DNA from: an uncultured Helcococcus sp.
GTDB taxonomy: Bacteria; Bacillota; Clostridia; Tissierellales; Peptoniphilaceae
Reading direction: 5' to 3'
Length of the DNA: 64,000 nucleotides
NCBI GenBank assembly: GCA_937926545.1
Contig: CALAZW010000087.1
Location: 60,719 to 124,718, forward strand
Part shown: in pieces, positions 26,248 through 36,949 of the stretch
How positions within the stretch are numbered: position 1 is the stretch's first letter
Layout of the letters: the number at the start of each line of letters is the position of its first letter
The notes under the pieces: generated by a model
Databases searched by the model: none
Told to the model about the DNA's origin: nothing
The model's input: the letters and a program-made list of their open reading frames with translations, nothing else
Translations under genes and position numbers: made by a program

Positions 26248-26787
26248 ATGAAAATTAATTATGTAGGTAGAAACATTAAGATTAGAGACAATTTTAAAGA
26301 ACAAGTGGATCGTAAACTGGGAAAACTTGATAAGTATTTCCAAGAAGACGTTGAAGCTACAGCGACATTTTCCACCCAAGGAAACTTTAAAACTGTTGAA
26401 GTTACAATTTGGTTGACATCAGGTACAATACTTAGAGCTGAAGAAACTTCAGATGATATGTTGACAGCCGTGGATATAGCTGTAGATTCATTGGATTCTC
26501 AATTGAGAAAATATAAGACTAAGTTACAAAACAGAAGATATTCAAATGAATCTATCAGGTTTGATGAAGTACCAGATGATGCAGAAGCTTTGGATGAAGA
26601 TTATAAGCCAGATATTGTTAGGGTTAAAAGAATAGGGTTAAAACCTATGTTCTCAGAAGAAGCCATACTGCAAATGGATTTATTGGGACATGATTTCTTT
26701 GTTTACTTAGATGCTGATACAGAGTTGGTTTCAGTGGTATATAAAAGAAATGACGGAAATTATGGTTTAATAGAGCCTACTCTATAA
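26248..26787 (+). CDS. hpf: Long-form ribosome hibernation-promoting factor
   Basis: 179 residues. N-terminal S30AE domain (~1-100, YVGRNIKIRDNFKEQVDRKLGKLDKYF), an acidic linker, and the C-terminal dimerisation domain (~120-179, IVRVKRIGLKPMFSEEAILQMDLLGHDFFVY). The long form joins two 70S ribosomes into inactive 100S dimers. The ATG at 26248 is chosen with AAGGAGG ahead; an in-frame GTG two codons upstream lies inside that site. A terminator follows, so it is monocistronic, directly downstream of the DnaA-box cluster. Confidence 0.95.
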   Translation: MKINYVGRNIKIRDNFKEQVDRKLGKLDKYFQEDVEATATFSTQGNFKTVEVTIWLTSGTILRAEETSDDMLTAVDIAVDSLDSQLRKYKTKLQNRRYSNESIRFDEVPDDAEALDEDYKPDIVRVKRIGLKPMFSEEAILQMDLLGHDFFVYLDADTELVSVVYKRNDGNYGLIEPTL

Positions 26788-26804
26788 ATAGATTATAATA
26801 ATAA

Positions 26805-26828
26805 GAGGGAGGGGAACCTCCCTTTTTT
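26805..26828 (+). terminator. Terminator of hpf
   Basis: Stem GGGAGG / CCTCCC, GGAA loop, six T. Confidence 0.9.
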
Positions 26829-26846
26829 AATGAAGAGGAGAATATA

Positions 26847-27521
26847 ATGGATGACTACAAAAAGGACGATAAGCTGGGACCAGAGGATCTAGAAGAAGAA
26901 AAGGTTGAGGACACAAGCCCTCTTTATACCAAAGATGAGTTGGAGGAAGAGGCCAAAAGACACAAGGATTACTTTGAAGAAGAAAAGCCCAAGGAAAAAA
27001 GAAATATTAAAAACATTATTATCCTGGCCTTAACATCTGTAATAGCCATATTGTTAGTATTCTTTTTACCCTTTACCCAAAAGATAGATGAGGTTATACC
27101 GGTGGTTGTGGAAAAAGGTGGAAATGTAAATGACAATGAAAAAGAATACGCCTATATAAAAGGAAGTATTAAGGCTCCCCTAATATTTTTTGGCAGCAGG
27201 GAGTTTAAGGGAAATATTTACCTTTCCTATATAGATATACCAGGTCAAAGTCCTTATGGAGATAGGCAGGTCTTAACTGATATGAAAAAAGGAATATCAA
27301 ATTCAGATATTATTTTAACCCCTGAAAAGGGAGATATACCCAAGGTTTACAATATAGCCAAGCTTAAGAGTAAGGGGCTATTTTCCTATTTTGAAATAGA
27401 AATAACCAACTTTGAAAAGGATGAAGCCTTTAAAAAATATACCAATGATAGAATTTTTGGTCCGGCCTTTGACAGTGAGGAAAAAGAAGAGGTTAAGAGA
27501 GTTTTAAGAGTAACAAAATAG
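26847..27521 (+). CDS. Single-pass membrane protein of unknown function
   Basis: 224 residues, family not recognised. A charged cytoplasmic N-terminal part (~1-52) contains LYTKDELEEEAKRHK (26-40), closely resembling the N-terminal motif of HtrA in this window. One membrane helix (~54-76) follows, then an external domain of ~145 residues with no motif I know. AGAGGAGA precedes the ATG. No terminator is evident before the MATE gene 73 nt later, so co-transcription is possible. The shared motif suggests a common cytoplasmic partner, but this is inference. Confidence 0.6.
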   Translation: MDDYKKDDKLGPEDLEEEKVEDTSPLYTKDELEEEAKRHKDYFEEEKPKEKRNIKNIIILALTSVIAILLVFFLPFTQKIDEVIPVVVEKGGNVNDNEKEYAYIKGSIKAPLIFFGSREFKGNIYLSYIDIPGQSPYGDRQVLTDMKKGISNSDIILTPEKGDIPKVYNIAKLKSKGLFSYFEIEITNFEKDEAFKKYTNDRIFGPAFDSEEKEEVKRVLRVTK

Positions 27522-27594
27522 GTCTGGGAAAACTTGCAAAAAACAATAGGCTCAGTTAACATAGAAGGGTATAACTATGTGAAAAGAGGTAATT

Positions 27595-28932
27595 ATGGAA
27601 AAGTTTGAAACGGAAAAATCGAGTAAGATTCTCATTAGTCTGGCGGTTCCAGTTATAATTAAATCCATCATCTTTGAAATGTATAACTTGGTAGATACAT
27701 TTTTTGTTGGTAGGTATGTAGGAAACGCAGCTATTGCCGCTTTAATGGTGGTTTTTCCAGTACAGAGATTATTTTTTGCAATAAATGCTCTAATAGGCCA
27801 GGGAGCATCTTCTTTGTTTTCCAGATATATGGGGGCAGAGAGAAAGGACAAGGCAGTAACAGTATCAAAAACAGGATTTTACCTGGTTTTTATTATAATG
27901 TTGCCGCTTATGTTTTTGGTAAATGTTTTTTCAGATCCAATCCTATATTTTCTAGGAGCGAGTGAAAACACCATTGGTCTGGCAAATGATTATTTATTTT
28001 TTGTAAATATATCTTCTATATTTATTATATTACAAGGTTTAATTAACTATATATTATTATCTATGGGAGATGCTAAAACATCTATTAGGTCAACAGTTTT
28101 TGGGGCCTTAACCAATGTTGTTTTGGATTATATTCTAGTCATCCAAGTTGGAATAGGTGTTAAGGGGGCTGCTATAGCTACCATGGTAAGTCAAATAGTA
28201 GGTTTCCTATACAGTCTTATTGTTTATCTTAAAAATAGATATAAAGTAGAAGTAAATAAAAAGAAGATAGCCAAGTATTTTATTCCAATAATAGGAATAG
28301 GCTTATCAGCCTTTATAATAGAGGTAGAAGATGCCATTAGTATATCGGTTCTAAACAATATTTTAGAAGGTATTATGGGGGATAGGGGAATTGTTATCCT
28401 GGGCCTGGTTACTAAGATTTATATGTTCTTATTTATAGCGGTTTTGGGAGTGGCTTCAGCCATGCTACCAATAGCTGCCTATTATATGGGAGCAAGACAA
28501 GGGGAGAAGTTAAAGGAATTAATAAAGAATACCATTAGGTTTTCCTTTATTTTAACCTTGATCTTATGGGCCTTCTCCATGATTTTTGCAGAATACTCCT
28601 TGGGTATGTTCGTCAAGGATAAGTCCATTCTGCCAGAGGCGGTTAGGGCTTTTAGAATAGTATTGTCAATATTTCCAATAGTGTCCTTCTATTATGCGTC
28701 TATTTACTATTATCAGGCAGCAGGTAGGGTAAGGTCAGCCTTGGTACTTTCCTTGGCCAGACAGTTGTTTGTCATGATACCAGTAGCCCTTATTTTAGTA
28801 AATGTCTTTCATATGGGAGAGTTGGGAGTTTGGTTATCCTTCCCAATTTCTGATTTTGCAGCGACTATGGTTTCCCTGCATGCCCTAAAGACTGATATTT
28901 ACCCAGAGATAGAAGAAAAATATATTGATTAG
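27595..28932 (+). CDS. MATE family efflux transporter
   Basis: 445 residues, twelve predicted membrane helices, the normal length for MATE. The two halves each begin with the family pattern (ILISLAVPVIIKSIIFEMYNLVDTFFVGRYVG; second half from ~235). GQGASSLFSRYMGA and PIAAYYMGARQGEKL are typical. It exports cationic compounds using Na+ or H+ gradients; substrate unknown. AGAGG 6-7 nt before the ATG. Confidence 0.88.
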   Translation: MEKFETEKSSKILISLAVPVIIKSIIFEMYNLVDTFFVGRYVGNAAIAALMVVFPVQRLFFAINALIGQGASSLFSRYMGAERKDKAVTVSKTGFYLVFIIMLPLMFLVNVFSDPILYFLGASENTIGLANDYLFFVNISSIFIILQGLINYILLSMGDAKTSIRSTVFGALTNVVLDYILVIQVGIGVKGAAIATMVSQIVGFLYSLIVYLKNRYKVEVNKKKIAKYFIPIIGIGLSAFIIEVEDAISISVLNNILEGIMGDRGIVILGLVTKIYMFLFIAVLGVASAMLPIAAYYMGARQGEKLKELIKNTIRFSFILTLILWAFSMIFAEYSLGMFVKDKSILPEAVRAFRIVLSIFPIVSFYYASIYYYQAAGRVRSALVLSLARQLFVMIPVALILVNVFHMGELGVWLSFPISDFAATMVSLHALKTDIYPEIEEKYID

Positions 28933-28937
28933 GACTT

Positions 28938-28968
28938 AAAAAGGTATTTCCCAGGAAATATCTTTTTT
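28938..28968 (+). terminator. Terminator of the MATE gene
   Basis: 14-bp inverted repeat (AAAAAGGTATTTCC / GGAAATATCTTTTT) with one G-T pair, ending in T run. Confidence 0.85.
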
Positions 28969-29044
28969 CTTATATATAAATAAGCGTTTTTTTGTTATAA
29001 TGGTTGGTAAGTAAGCCTAAAAATAAAGATAGAAGAGGTGTAAA

Positions 29045-31768
29045 ATGTCATTTTTTAAAAAGTTATTTGGATCATTTAGTGATAAAGAAATAGACAAGAT
29101 AAGACCACTAGTTGATCAGATTCTAGCCTTAGAGGAAGCTTATTCCAAACTAAGCGATGAAGAATTAAAAGCAAAAACTCCAGAGTTCAAAGATAGATTG
29201 GAAAAAGGTGAAACAGTAGACGATATCTTGGTAGAAGCCTTTGCCACAGTTAGAGAAGCATCTTGGAGAGTATTGGGTATGAAGCACTATCCTGTTCAGT
29301 TAATGGGGGGGATAATACTTCATCAAGGAAGAATTGCAGAAATGAGAACAGGTGAAGGTAAGACCTTGGTAGCAACCCTACCAGCCTATTTAAATGGTTT
29401 GGAAGGCAAGGGAGTTCACGTAATTACAGTGAATGACTACCTGGCTCAAAGGGACATGGAGTGGATGGGCAAGGTCCATAACTTCCTAGGCCTAAGTGTA
29501 GGTTGTGTTGTTTATGGCCTGACTCAAAGTGAGAGACAAGAGGCCTATAGGTCTGATATTACCTATGGTACCAACAACCAATTTGGTTTTGACTACCTAA
29601 GAGACAATATGGAAACCTATAAGGAAAATACAGTTCAAAGACCCCTTCACTATGCCATAGTGGATGAGGTTGACTCTATTTTAATAGACGAAGCCAGAAC
29701 CCCTCTAATTATTTCAGGAGCGGGAAGCAAGTCAACAGACCTTTATAGGCAGGCAGATAATTTTGCCAAGACCTTGGAGGGAAGAATATTAGATCCGGCT
29801 GAAGCAGATATGAATAAGCTAGATTTAATTCTTGAAGAACAAGAAGAAGAAACAGTTGACTTTATAGTTGATGAAAAAAGAAAGACTGCCAGCTTAACCG
29901 AAAAGGGAACAGCCAAGGCAGAAAGATACTTTAATATAGACAACCTATCAGATACTGAAAACATGGAAATAGCCCACCATATAAATCAAGCCTTAAAGGC
30001 TAGAAATACTATGCATAGGGATATAGACTATGTTGTTAAGGACGGGGAAATATTAATAGTTGATGAATTTACAGGTCGTATTATGCAGGGTAGAAGATAC
30101 TCAGAAGGTCTTCACCAAGCCTTGGAAGCCAAGGAAAATGTGCAAATACAAAATGAGTCTCAAACTCTAGCGACCATAACCTTCCAAAACTACTTTAGAA
30201 TGTATAAGAAGTTATCTGGTATGACAGGTACTGCAAGTACAGAAAAAGATGAGTTTGCTGAAATCTACCATATGGATGTTATAGAAATACCAACCAATAA
30301 ACCGGTTATTAGGGTGGATGAAAATGATAGGGTTTATGTAAATGAAAAAGCTAAGTTTGACGCTGTAATAGAAGATATAATAGAAACCCACCAAACAGGT
30401 CAACCAATCTTGGTCGGTACCATATCAATTGAAAAGAGTGAGTACCTATCAAGTCTATTAAAGAAAAATAAGATAAAACACGAAGTTTTAAACGCCAAAC
30501 ACCATGATAGGGAGGCTGAAATAGTTGCCCAAGCAGGTAGGTTAAATAAAATAACCATAGCAACCAACATGGCTGGTAGGGGTACAGACATTATTTTAGG
30601 TGGTAACCCAACCTATGAAGCCAAGCAAGAAATGAGAAAGTTAGGCTATGAAGAGCATATGATAGAGGCTGCTGACAGTTATTTTGATACTACAGATGAA
30701 GAAATCTTGGATGCTAGAGACTTGTTTAGAAAGCTTAAAGATGACTTTAAGGCGGAAACTGACAAGGAAGCTGCAAAAGTAATAGAAGCTGGAGGCCTTT
30801 ATATAATAGGTACGGAAAGACACGAGTCTAGACGTATAGACAACCAGTTAAGAGGTAGGGCAGGTAGACAAGGAGACAAGGGTAGATCTAGATTCTACGT
30901 TTCCCTAGAAGATGATTTAATGAGATTGTTTGGTGGAGAAACCATGCAAAAATTCAATGCCTTTCCAGAAGATGAGCCTATTGAATCAAAAATGTTAAGC
31001 TCAGCCATTGAAAGAGCTCAAAGAAAGGTTGAGTCCAATAACTTTGCCATGAGAAAAAGAGTTCTTGAATATGATGATGTTATGAATATTCAAAGGGAAG
31101 TTATATATAGGGAAAGAAATGCTGTCCTAAATGGTGTGGACATGAAGGAAAATATTATACAAATGCTTAAAACCTTTGTTCATGAAACTGTTGATAATTT
31201 CTGTGCACCTGGAGTCTCTTCAGACCATTGGGAATTGGAAGGTTTAATAAACTACTTGGATAGTGTTCATCTTCCTAAGGAAGTAATGGCTGATCAAATA
31301 GATTTTGACGTAGATGATGTGGAGTTGTTAAAGATGCAAATATACGATTTATCTACGGCCATTTATGACGCCAAGGAAGCAGAAATTGGCTATGAAGACA
31401 TGAGGGAAATGGAAAGAGTAATCATGTTGAAGGTTGTTGACACCAAGTGGATGGATCATATCGATGCCATGGACCAATTAAAACAAGGTATTGGCTTAAG
31501 GGCCTTTGGTAATGAAGATCCAGTTAGGGCCTATGGTAATGAAGGTTATGAAATGTTTATGGAAATGAACAGGAGCATCCGTGAAGATACTCTTAAATAT
31601 GCCTTTCACTTATACCCAGAATCCAGTTTGGAAAGAGAACAGGTAGCCAAGCCAATAGAAGAAAAAAATCAAGAACCTGTAGTTAGAAAAACTAAAAAAG
31701 TGGGAAGAAATGATCCTTGCCCATGTGGTTCAGGGAAAAAATATAAGAACTGCTGTGGAAAAAACTAA
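29045..31768 (+). CDS. secA: Preprotein translocase ATPase
   Basis: 907 residues, normal length. Drives secretion of proteins through SecYEG. Walker A MRTGEGKT (~100-107), DEAD-type Walker [16 protein letters not shown] (~205), motif for the second nucleotide domain [25 protein letters not shown], and the C-terminal zinc finger [14 protein letters not shown] (~892-905) that binds SecB/ribosomes. A TATAAT at 28996-29001 lies upstream without a clear -35. The prfB gene begins within 4-13 nt of its stop. Confidence 0.97.
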   Translation: MSFFKKLFGSFSDKEIDKIRPLVDQILALEEAYSKLSDEELKAKTPEFKDRLEKGETVDDILVEAFATVREASWRVLGMKHYPVQLMGGIILHQGRIAEMRTGEGKTLVATLPAYLNGLEGKGVHVITVNDYLAQRDMEWMGKVHNFLGLSVGCVVYGLTQSERQEAYRSDITYGTNNQFGFDYLRDNMETYKENTVQRPLHYAIVDEVDSILIDEARTPLIISGAGSKSTDLYRQADNFAKTLEGRILDPAEADMNKLDLILEEQEEETVDFIVDEKRKTASLTEKGTAKAERYFNIDNLSDTENMEIAHHINQALKARNTMHRDIDYVVKDGEILIVDEFTGRIMQGRRYSEGLHQALEAKENVQIQNESQTLATITFQNYFRMYKKLSGMTGTASTEKDEFAEIYHMDVIEIPTNKPVIRVDENDRVYVNEKAKFDAVIEDIIETHQTGQPILVGTISIEKSEYLSSLLKKNKIKHEVLNAKHHDREAEIVAQAGRLNKITIATNMAGRGTDIILGGNPTYEAKQEMRKLGYEEHMIEAADSYFDTTDEEILDARDLFRKLKDDFKAETDKEAAKVIEAGGLYIIGTERHESRRIDNQLRGRAGRQGDKGRSRFYVSLEDDLMRLFGGETMQKFNAFPEDEPIESKMLSSAIERAQRKVESNNFAMRKRVLEYDDVMNIQREVIYRERNAVLNGVDMKENIIQMLKTFVHETVDNFCAPGVSSDHWELEGLINYLDSVHLPKEVMADQIDFDVDDVELLKMQIYDLSTAIYDAKEAEIGYEDMREMERVIMLKVVDTKWMDHIDAMDQLKQGIGLRAFGNEDPVRAYGNEGYEMFMEMNRSIREDTLKYAFHLYPESSLEREQVAKPIEEKNQEPVVRKTKKVGRNDPCPCGSGKKYKNCCGKN

Positions 31769-31771
31769 GGG

Positions 31772-32888
31772 GTGATTAAAATAGAAGCTTTTGAAATGAA
31801 ACAAGAACTTGAAAAGCTATCTAAAATATTAATTGATTTGAGGGATTCACTTTGACATCTCTAATTTGGAAGTAGATGTAAGAACCTTAAATGAAAAAAC
31901 CATGGCTGTGGACTTTTGGGATGACTCTGAAAAGGCCCAGGCTATTATGGTGGAATTAAATGAGAAAAAAGACATTTTAGATATATACACTAAACTTTAT
32001 AAGGGCGTTAGGGACCTGGAAGAACTGGTTGAAATTTCTTCAGCTGAGGAGCTAGAACTTTTCAAAGATGAAATACAAAAAGATTTGGCCAGTTATAAGA
32101 AACAGGTGAAAAAATTAAGTATAGAAACCCTTTTGGCTGGAGAATATGACAGGTCTAATGCCATATTTTCCATTCATTCAGGTTCAGGAGGCTTGGAGGC
32201 TACAGATTGGGCCGGCATGCTTCTTAGGATGTATGAAAGATACTTTGATCAAAGGGGCTTTAGTTACCAACTAATAGATATTAATAATGAAGAGGCTGCA
32301 GGAATAAAGTCTGCAACCCTTCTAGTTAAGGGAAGAAATGCCTATGGTTATTTGAAGGGCGAAAAGGGAGTCCACAGACTAGTGAGAATATCTCCTTTTG
32401 ATGCCAATAAAAGAAGACATACCTCCTTTGCCAGTGTGGATGTATATCCGGAAATAGATGATTCTATGGATATAGATTTGGAGGATAAGGATTTGAAAAT
32501 TGATACCTATAGGGCTTCAGGAGCAGGAGGCCAACACGTAAATACTACAGATTCAGCAGTTAGGATAACCCATCTGCCCACAGGGGTAACGGTGAGTTGT
32601 CAAAGCGAAAGGTCTCAAATTCAAAATAGGGCTACAGCTATGAATATGCTAAAGGCCAAACTGGTCCAAATAAAGGAAGAGGAACACAAGGAAAAGATTG
32701 AAGATATCCAGGGTAAGTATTCACAAATATCTTGGGGAAGTCAGATTAGATCCTATGTTTTCCAACCCTATACCATGGTTAAGGACCATAGGACAAATGA
32801 GGAAATAGGAAATATTGATAAGGTTATGGATGGTCATATAGATCCATTTATTAATGCTTATTTAAATATGAAGGGAACGGAAAAGTAA
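31772..32888 (+). CDS. prfB: Peptide chain release factor 2 with programmed +1 frameshift
   Basis: About 370 residues in two frames. The first frame ends at ...TCA CTT TGA C (TGA at 31853-31855), with AGGG a few bases upstream as internal Shine-Dalgarno; slipping +1 on CTT reads GAC and continues to 32888. This is the classic RF2 autoregulatory frameshift. The GGQ motif (ASGAGGQHVNTTDSA) lies in frame two. The tripeptide specificity loop region is normal. The start is uncertain: alignment with other RF2s points to the ATA at 31781 with GGGGTG just ahead; GTG at 31772 is the nearest standard codon but lacks a ribosome-binding site. Confidence 0.95.
31838..31856 (+). promoter_or_regulatory. RF2 programmed frameshift site
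   Basis: TTGAGGGATTCACTTTGAC: slippery CTT followed by the weak stop TGA-C, preceded by AGGG with short spacing. When RF2 is scarce the ribosome pauses at TGA and shifts +1, restoring RF2. Confidence 0.95.
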
Positions 32889-32890
32889 TA

Positions 32891-34996
32891 ATGAATATTG
32901 AAAAGAAGATAGCCAGTATATTAAAGGTAGGTCTTGATCAGGTTGAAAGAACGGTCAAATTAATGGATGAGGGAAATACCATTCCCTTTATTGCCCGTTA
33001 CAGGAAGGAAGTAACAGGTAACTTAACTGATGAACAGTTAAGGACCTTGGAAGAAAACCTTACCTATTTAAGAAACCTGGAAAAGAGAAAAGAAGAAGTA
33101 CTTTCTTCCATAGACGGCCAGGACAAATTAACCGAAGACTTGAAAAAGAAGATTTTGGCCTGTGAAACTTTAAAGGACGTGGAGGATATCTATCTTCCCT
33201 ATAGGCCTAAAAAAAGAACCAGGGCTACTATAGCCAGGGAAAAGGGGCTGGAAGGCCTAGCTGATTACATACTGGCCTATAAGGCAAAGGACTTGGCCAT
33301 TGAAAAAAAGGCAGAGGAATTTTTAACTGATGAGGTTGAAACCATAGATGATGCTTTGGCTGGTGCCTTGGATATAATAGCTGAAATGGTAGCAGAAAAT
33401 GTGGACTTTAGAAATATACTTAGAAGGGATGCTAAAAGGGCTGGAACCTTGGTGACTGAAAAATCCAAGGAAGACCTTCCAGAAGAAGCTGTAAAGTATG
33501 AAATGTACTTTGAATATAGCGAAAAGATTAGCAGTATTCCTTCCCATAGGATTCTGGCTATAAATAGAGGGGAAAAGGAAGGCTTCTTAAAGGTTAAACT
33601 TCATTTATTTGATGAGGATAATATTTTTGAAATCGCCATGAACCTTCAAAGAAATAGAAAAGAAGCTAATTATAAATATATCTACCAGGCTGTGGAGGAT
33701 TCCTATAAAAGGTTACTTTTCCCATCCATAGAAACTGAAATAAGAAATGATTTAACTGATATGGCAGATAAACAGGCCATAGATGTGTTCGCTTCAAACT
33801 TAAGACCCTACATTATGCAGGCTCCTATCAAGGAAACCGTGGTTATGGGCTTGGACCCAGGTTATAGAACAGGTTGTAAGCTAGTAGTTATATCCCAATA
33901 TGGGGAACTTCTAGAAGACACAGTAATTTATCCTGCCAAACCAAGACAGGAAATAGAAAAGTCTAAAAAAACCATGGAGAAATTAATAGAAAGACATGGG
34001 GTGGGCTTGATAGCCATTGGAAATGGTACAGCTTCCAGGGAAACTGAAAAGGTTGTATCTGAAATGCTAAGTGATATGGGAAGAAAAAATCTTTTCTACT
34101 CAATAGTAAATGAGTCTGGCGCCTCCATATATTCAGCATCTAAGGTGGGAATAAGTGAATTTCCAGACAAGGATGTGACTGTGAGAGGAGCAGTTTCCAT
34201 AGCTAGAAGAATTCAAGATCCTATGGCAGAATTGGTTAAGATTGAACCAAAACATATAGGGGTGGGCCAGTACCAACATGATGTAAATCAAAAACAGCTT
34301 ACAGAAACCTTGGATAAGGTGGTTGAAGACTGTGTAAATAATGTTGGGGTTAATTTAAATACGGCCAGTCCGTCTCTTTTAGCTTATGTTTCAGGAATAA
34401 ATAAGTCTGTAGCTAAGAGAATTGTAGAATATAAGGAAGAAAATGGACCTTTCAAAAATAGGAAGGAACTAAAGAAGGTTAAGGGGCTAGGACCCAAGGC
34501 CTTTACCCAATCAGCAGGTTTCTTAAGAATACCCAATGGGGATGACCCCCTGGACAATACAGCAGTCCATCCGGAAAGTTATAAAATAGCTAAAAAGCTA
34601 GTGGGAAAAGACTTGGATGACATAGATGTTGAAAGCTTGGCTGAAAGTTTAGAAGTGGGAGTTCCTACCCTAAGAGATATTATAGAAGAACTTAAAAGAC
34701 CAGGTAGAGATCCTAGAGAGGATATGCCAAAACCTATCTTAAGGGCTGATGTACTTAGTATAGAAGATTTGGAAGAGGGGATGGTCTTAAAGGGAACTGT
34801 TAGAAATGTTGTGGACTTTGGTTGTTTTGTAGATATAGGAATTAAAAGCGATGGCTTGGTTCATATATCAGAAATGAGTGACCAATATATAAAACATCCT
34901 AGTGAGCTTGTTCAAGTTGCAGATATTATTAAGGTTAAGATAATAAATGTGGACAAGAAAAGAGAAAAAGTAGGATTGTCAATGAAAGGATTATAG
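32891..34996 (+). CDS. tex: Tex family S1 RNA-binding protein
   Basis: 701 residues. Layout: N-terminal Tex helical region, YqgF/RuvC-like domain (~320-430, with VMGLDPGYRTGCKLVV), helix-hairpin-helix motifs (~480-545, NTASPSLLAYVSGI) and a C-terminal S1 domain (~625-698, GMVLKGTVRNVVDFGCFVDIG). Tex acts in transcription/RNA processes; its exact role is unsettled. It begins 2 nt after prfB, so probably same transcript as secA-prfB. Confidence 0.92.
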   Translation: MNIEKKIASILKVGLDQVERTVKLMDEGNTIPFIARYRKEVTGNLTDEQLRTLEENLTYLRNLEKRKEEVLSSIDGQDKLTEDLKKKILACETLKDVEDIYLPYRPKKRTRATIAREKGLEGLADYILAYKAKDLAIEKKAEEFLTDEVETIDDALAGALDIIAEMVAENVDFRNILRRDAKRAGTLVTEKSKEDLPEEAVKYEMYFEYSEKISSIPSHRILAINRGEKEGFLKVKLHLFDEDNIFEIAMNLQRNRKEANYKYIYQAVEDSYKRLLFPSIETEIRNDLTDMADKQAIDVFASNLRPYIMQAPIKETVVMGLDPGYRTGCKLVVISQYGELLEDTVIYPAKPRQEIEKSKKTMEKLIERHGVGLIAIGNGTASRETEKVVSEMLSDMGRKNLFYSIVNESGASIYSASKVGISEFPDKDVTVRGAVSIARRIQDPMAELVKIEPKHIGVGQYQHDVNQKQLTETLDKVVEDCVNNVGVNLNTASPSLLAYVSGINKSVAKRIVEYKEENGPFKNRKELKKVKGLGPKAFTQSAGFLRIPNGDDPLDNTAVHPESYKIAKKLVGKDLDDIDVESLAESLEVGVPTLRDIIEELKRPGRDPREDMPKPILRADVLSIEDLEEGMVLKGTVRNVVDFGCFVDIGIKSDGLVHISEMSDQYIKHPSELVQVADIIKVKIINVDKKREKVGLSMKGL

Positions 34997-35001
34997 TTGT
35001 T

Positions 35002-36705
35002 ATGAGAATGAAAAATTATTATATGCCAACCTTGAGAGAGGATCCTGCAGAAGCAGAGATAGCAAGTCATAGATTACTTTTAAGGGCTGGTATGATTAGA
35101 AAATCTGCCTCAGGTATTTATTCATATTTACCACTTGGCTTTAGAGCAATAAAGAAAATAGAAAATATAGTTAGAAATGGAATGGATAAATATGGGGCTC
35201 AAGAAATATTGATGTCTGCCATTCAACCACAAGAAATCTGGGAAGAATCTGGTAGATGGTCAACCTTTGGTCCAGAAATGTTTAAGTTAAAGGATAGAAA
35301 CAATAGAAGTTTCTGCCTGGGACCAACAGCTGAGGAATATTTTACTACCTTAATTAAGGACGAGGTAAAATCCTATAAGCAATTGCCTCTTAATCTATAC
35401 CAAATCCAAACCAAGTATAGGGATGAAAAAAGACCTAGGTTTGGGATAAATAGGGCCAGAGAATTTTCCATGAAGGATGCCTATACCTTTGACAAAGATT
35501 ATGAAAGCATGGAAGTAGCCTATATGAATATGTGGAGAGCCTATGAAGAAATATTTGACAAGATAGGTCTTGACTATAGGATTGTTGAAGGAGATACAGG
35601 TGCCATGGGAGGTCATAAGTCCCATGAATTTATAGCTCTTTCAGAAACTGGTGAGGGTGTTATTGTCTATGATGAAGATGGTAAATATGCAGCTACAGAT
35701 GAAAAGGCTGCAGTTATTATAGAACTTCCAGCCCAAGAAGAAGCCTTGGAAATGGAAAAGGTGGAAACTCCAGATGCTAAGACCATAGAAGACGTATCAA
35801 ACTTTTTAGGTATGGATGCCTATAAGTTTGCCAAGGTTGTAGCCCTTCAAACAGAAGAAGAAAAATATATAGTGGTTGTTCCAGGAAATAGGGAATTAAA
35901 TATGTCCAAATTAGTGGGATATTTAAAAGTTCCAGAACATGAAATATTTATGATGGATGATGAAACCATTAGAGAGCTTACCAAGGCTGAGCCAGGATTT
36001 ACAGGACCAATAGGACTGGGTAAGGATGTTAGAGTAATAGTGGATAAGAGAATATCTGAAATATCCAACTTGGTTGTAGGTGCAAATGAAACCAACTATC
36101 ATATTAAAAATGTAAACTATGGCAGGGATTTTACAGGAGAACTTGTAGATGATCTATTAATGATAGAACCAGGCGATAAAACAGTAGATGGCAAGGAATA
36201 TAAGTTTGCCAGAGGAATAGAAGTTGGAAATATTTTCCAATTGGGTACTAAATACTCTGAGTCCTTGGGAGCTAGTTTCCTTGATGAAAATGGCAAGGCT
36301 AAACCATTTATTATGGGATCTTATGGAATAGGGGTAACTAGAACTGTAACTGCAGTTATAGAACAAAACCACGATGATAAGGGAATAGTTTGGCCAAATT
36401 CAGTGGCACCTTACCATGCCATAATCACTATAGTTAATATTAATAATGAAGACCAAATGAAACTAGCTGAAGAAATCTATGAAAAATTATGGGACCAAGG
36501 AATTGAAACCATGCTTGATGATAGAAAGGAAAGACCAGGAGTTAAGTTTAATGATAGGGATTTAATAGGAATTCCACATAGGATAACTGTTGGTAAGAGG
36601 GCTGGTGAAAACATGGTTGAATATTCAACTAGAAAAGAAATGGAAAATGAAGATGTGGCTGTAGAAGAGGCAATATCTAAAATAATAGCAAATATTAGAA
36701 ATTAA
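35002..36705 (+). CDS. proS: Prolyl-tRNA synthetase (bacterial type with editing domain)
   Basis: 567 residues. Class II motifs: motif 2 in YRDEKRPRFGINRAREFSMKDAY (~135-157) and motif 3 near GSYGIGVTRT (~430). The editing INS/YbaK-like domain inserted between motifs 2 and 3 (~225-385) hydrolyses Ala-tRNAPro. The C-terminal anticodon-binding domain follows. The ATG at 35002 is 5 nt after tex. An ATG two codons later is an alternative start. Confidence 0.96.
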   Translation: MRMKNYYMPTLREDPAEAEIASHRLLLRAGMIRKSASGIYSYLPLGFRAIKKIENIVRNGMDKYGAQEILMSAIQPQEIWEESGRWSTFGPEMFKLKDRNNRSFCLGPTAEEYFTTLIKDEVKSYKQLPLNLYQIQTKYRDEKRPRFGINRAREFSMKDAYTFDKDYESMEVAYMNMWRAYEEIFDKIGLDYRIVEGDTGAMGGHKSHEFIALSETGEGVIVYDEDGKYAATDEKAAVIIELPAQEEALEMEKVETPDAKTIEDVSNFLGMDAYKFAKVVALQTEEEKYIVVVPGNRELNMSKLVGYLKVPEHEIFMMDDETIRELTKAEPGFTGPIGLGKDVRVIVDKRISEISNLVVGANETNYHIKNVNYGRDFTGELVDDLLMIEPGDKTVDGKEYKFARGIEVGNIFQLGTKYSESLGASFLDENGKAKPFIMGSYGIGVTRTVTAVIEQNHDDKGIVWPNSVAPYHAIITIVNINNEDQMKLAEEIYEKLWDQGIETMLDDRKERPGVKFNDRDLIGIPHRITVGKRAGENMVEYSTRKEMENEDVAVEEAISKIIANIRN

Positions 36706-36911
36706 TGATACAATTATTATACTGCAACAATGAAATAATTATTCATAGTTAATGGAAGAAAAAAATGTGATTACATTATAAAAACTATAAATTTGGTACA
36801 TAAGACCGATATTTTCAAGGAATGGACAAGGAAATAACGATGTGCATAGAAAGTTATTTTTTACAAACAGTTCAATTTTATAGAAAATATTTAATATTTA
36901 ATATTAATGTG
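36706..36911. other. Intergenic region before oppA
   Basis: About 200 AT-rich bases between proS and the oppA promoter. I see short AT-rich dyads (for example around 36726-36745) but no terminator with a clear T run and no known riboswitch. Confidence 0.5.
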
Positions 36912-36940
36912 TTGACAAATTATACAAAAGTATTTATAAT
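36912..36940 (+). promoter_or_regulatory. Strong oppA promoter
   Basis: Perfect TTGACA (36912-36917), 17-bp spacer, perfect TATAAT (36935-36940). The strongest promoter in the window, matching the high expression usual for OppA. Confidence 0.92.
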
Positions 36941-36949
36941 GTTCATCAT

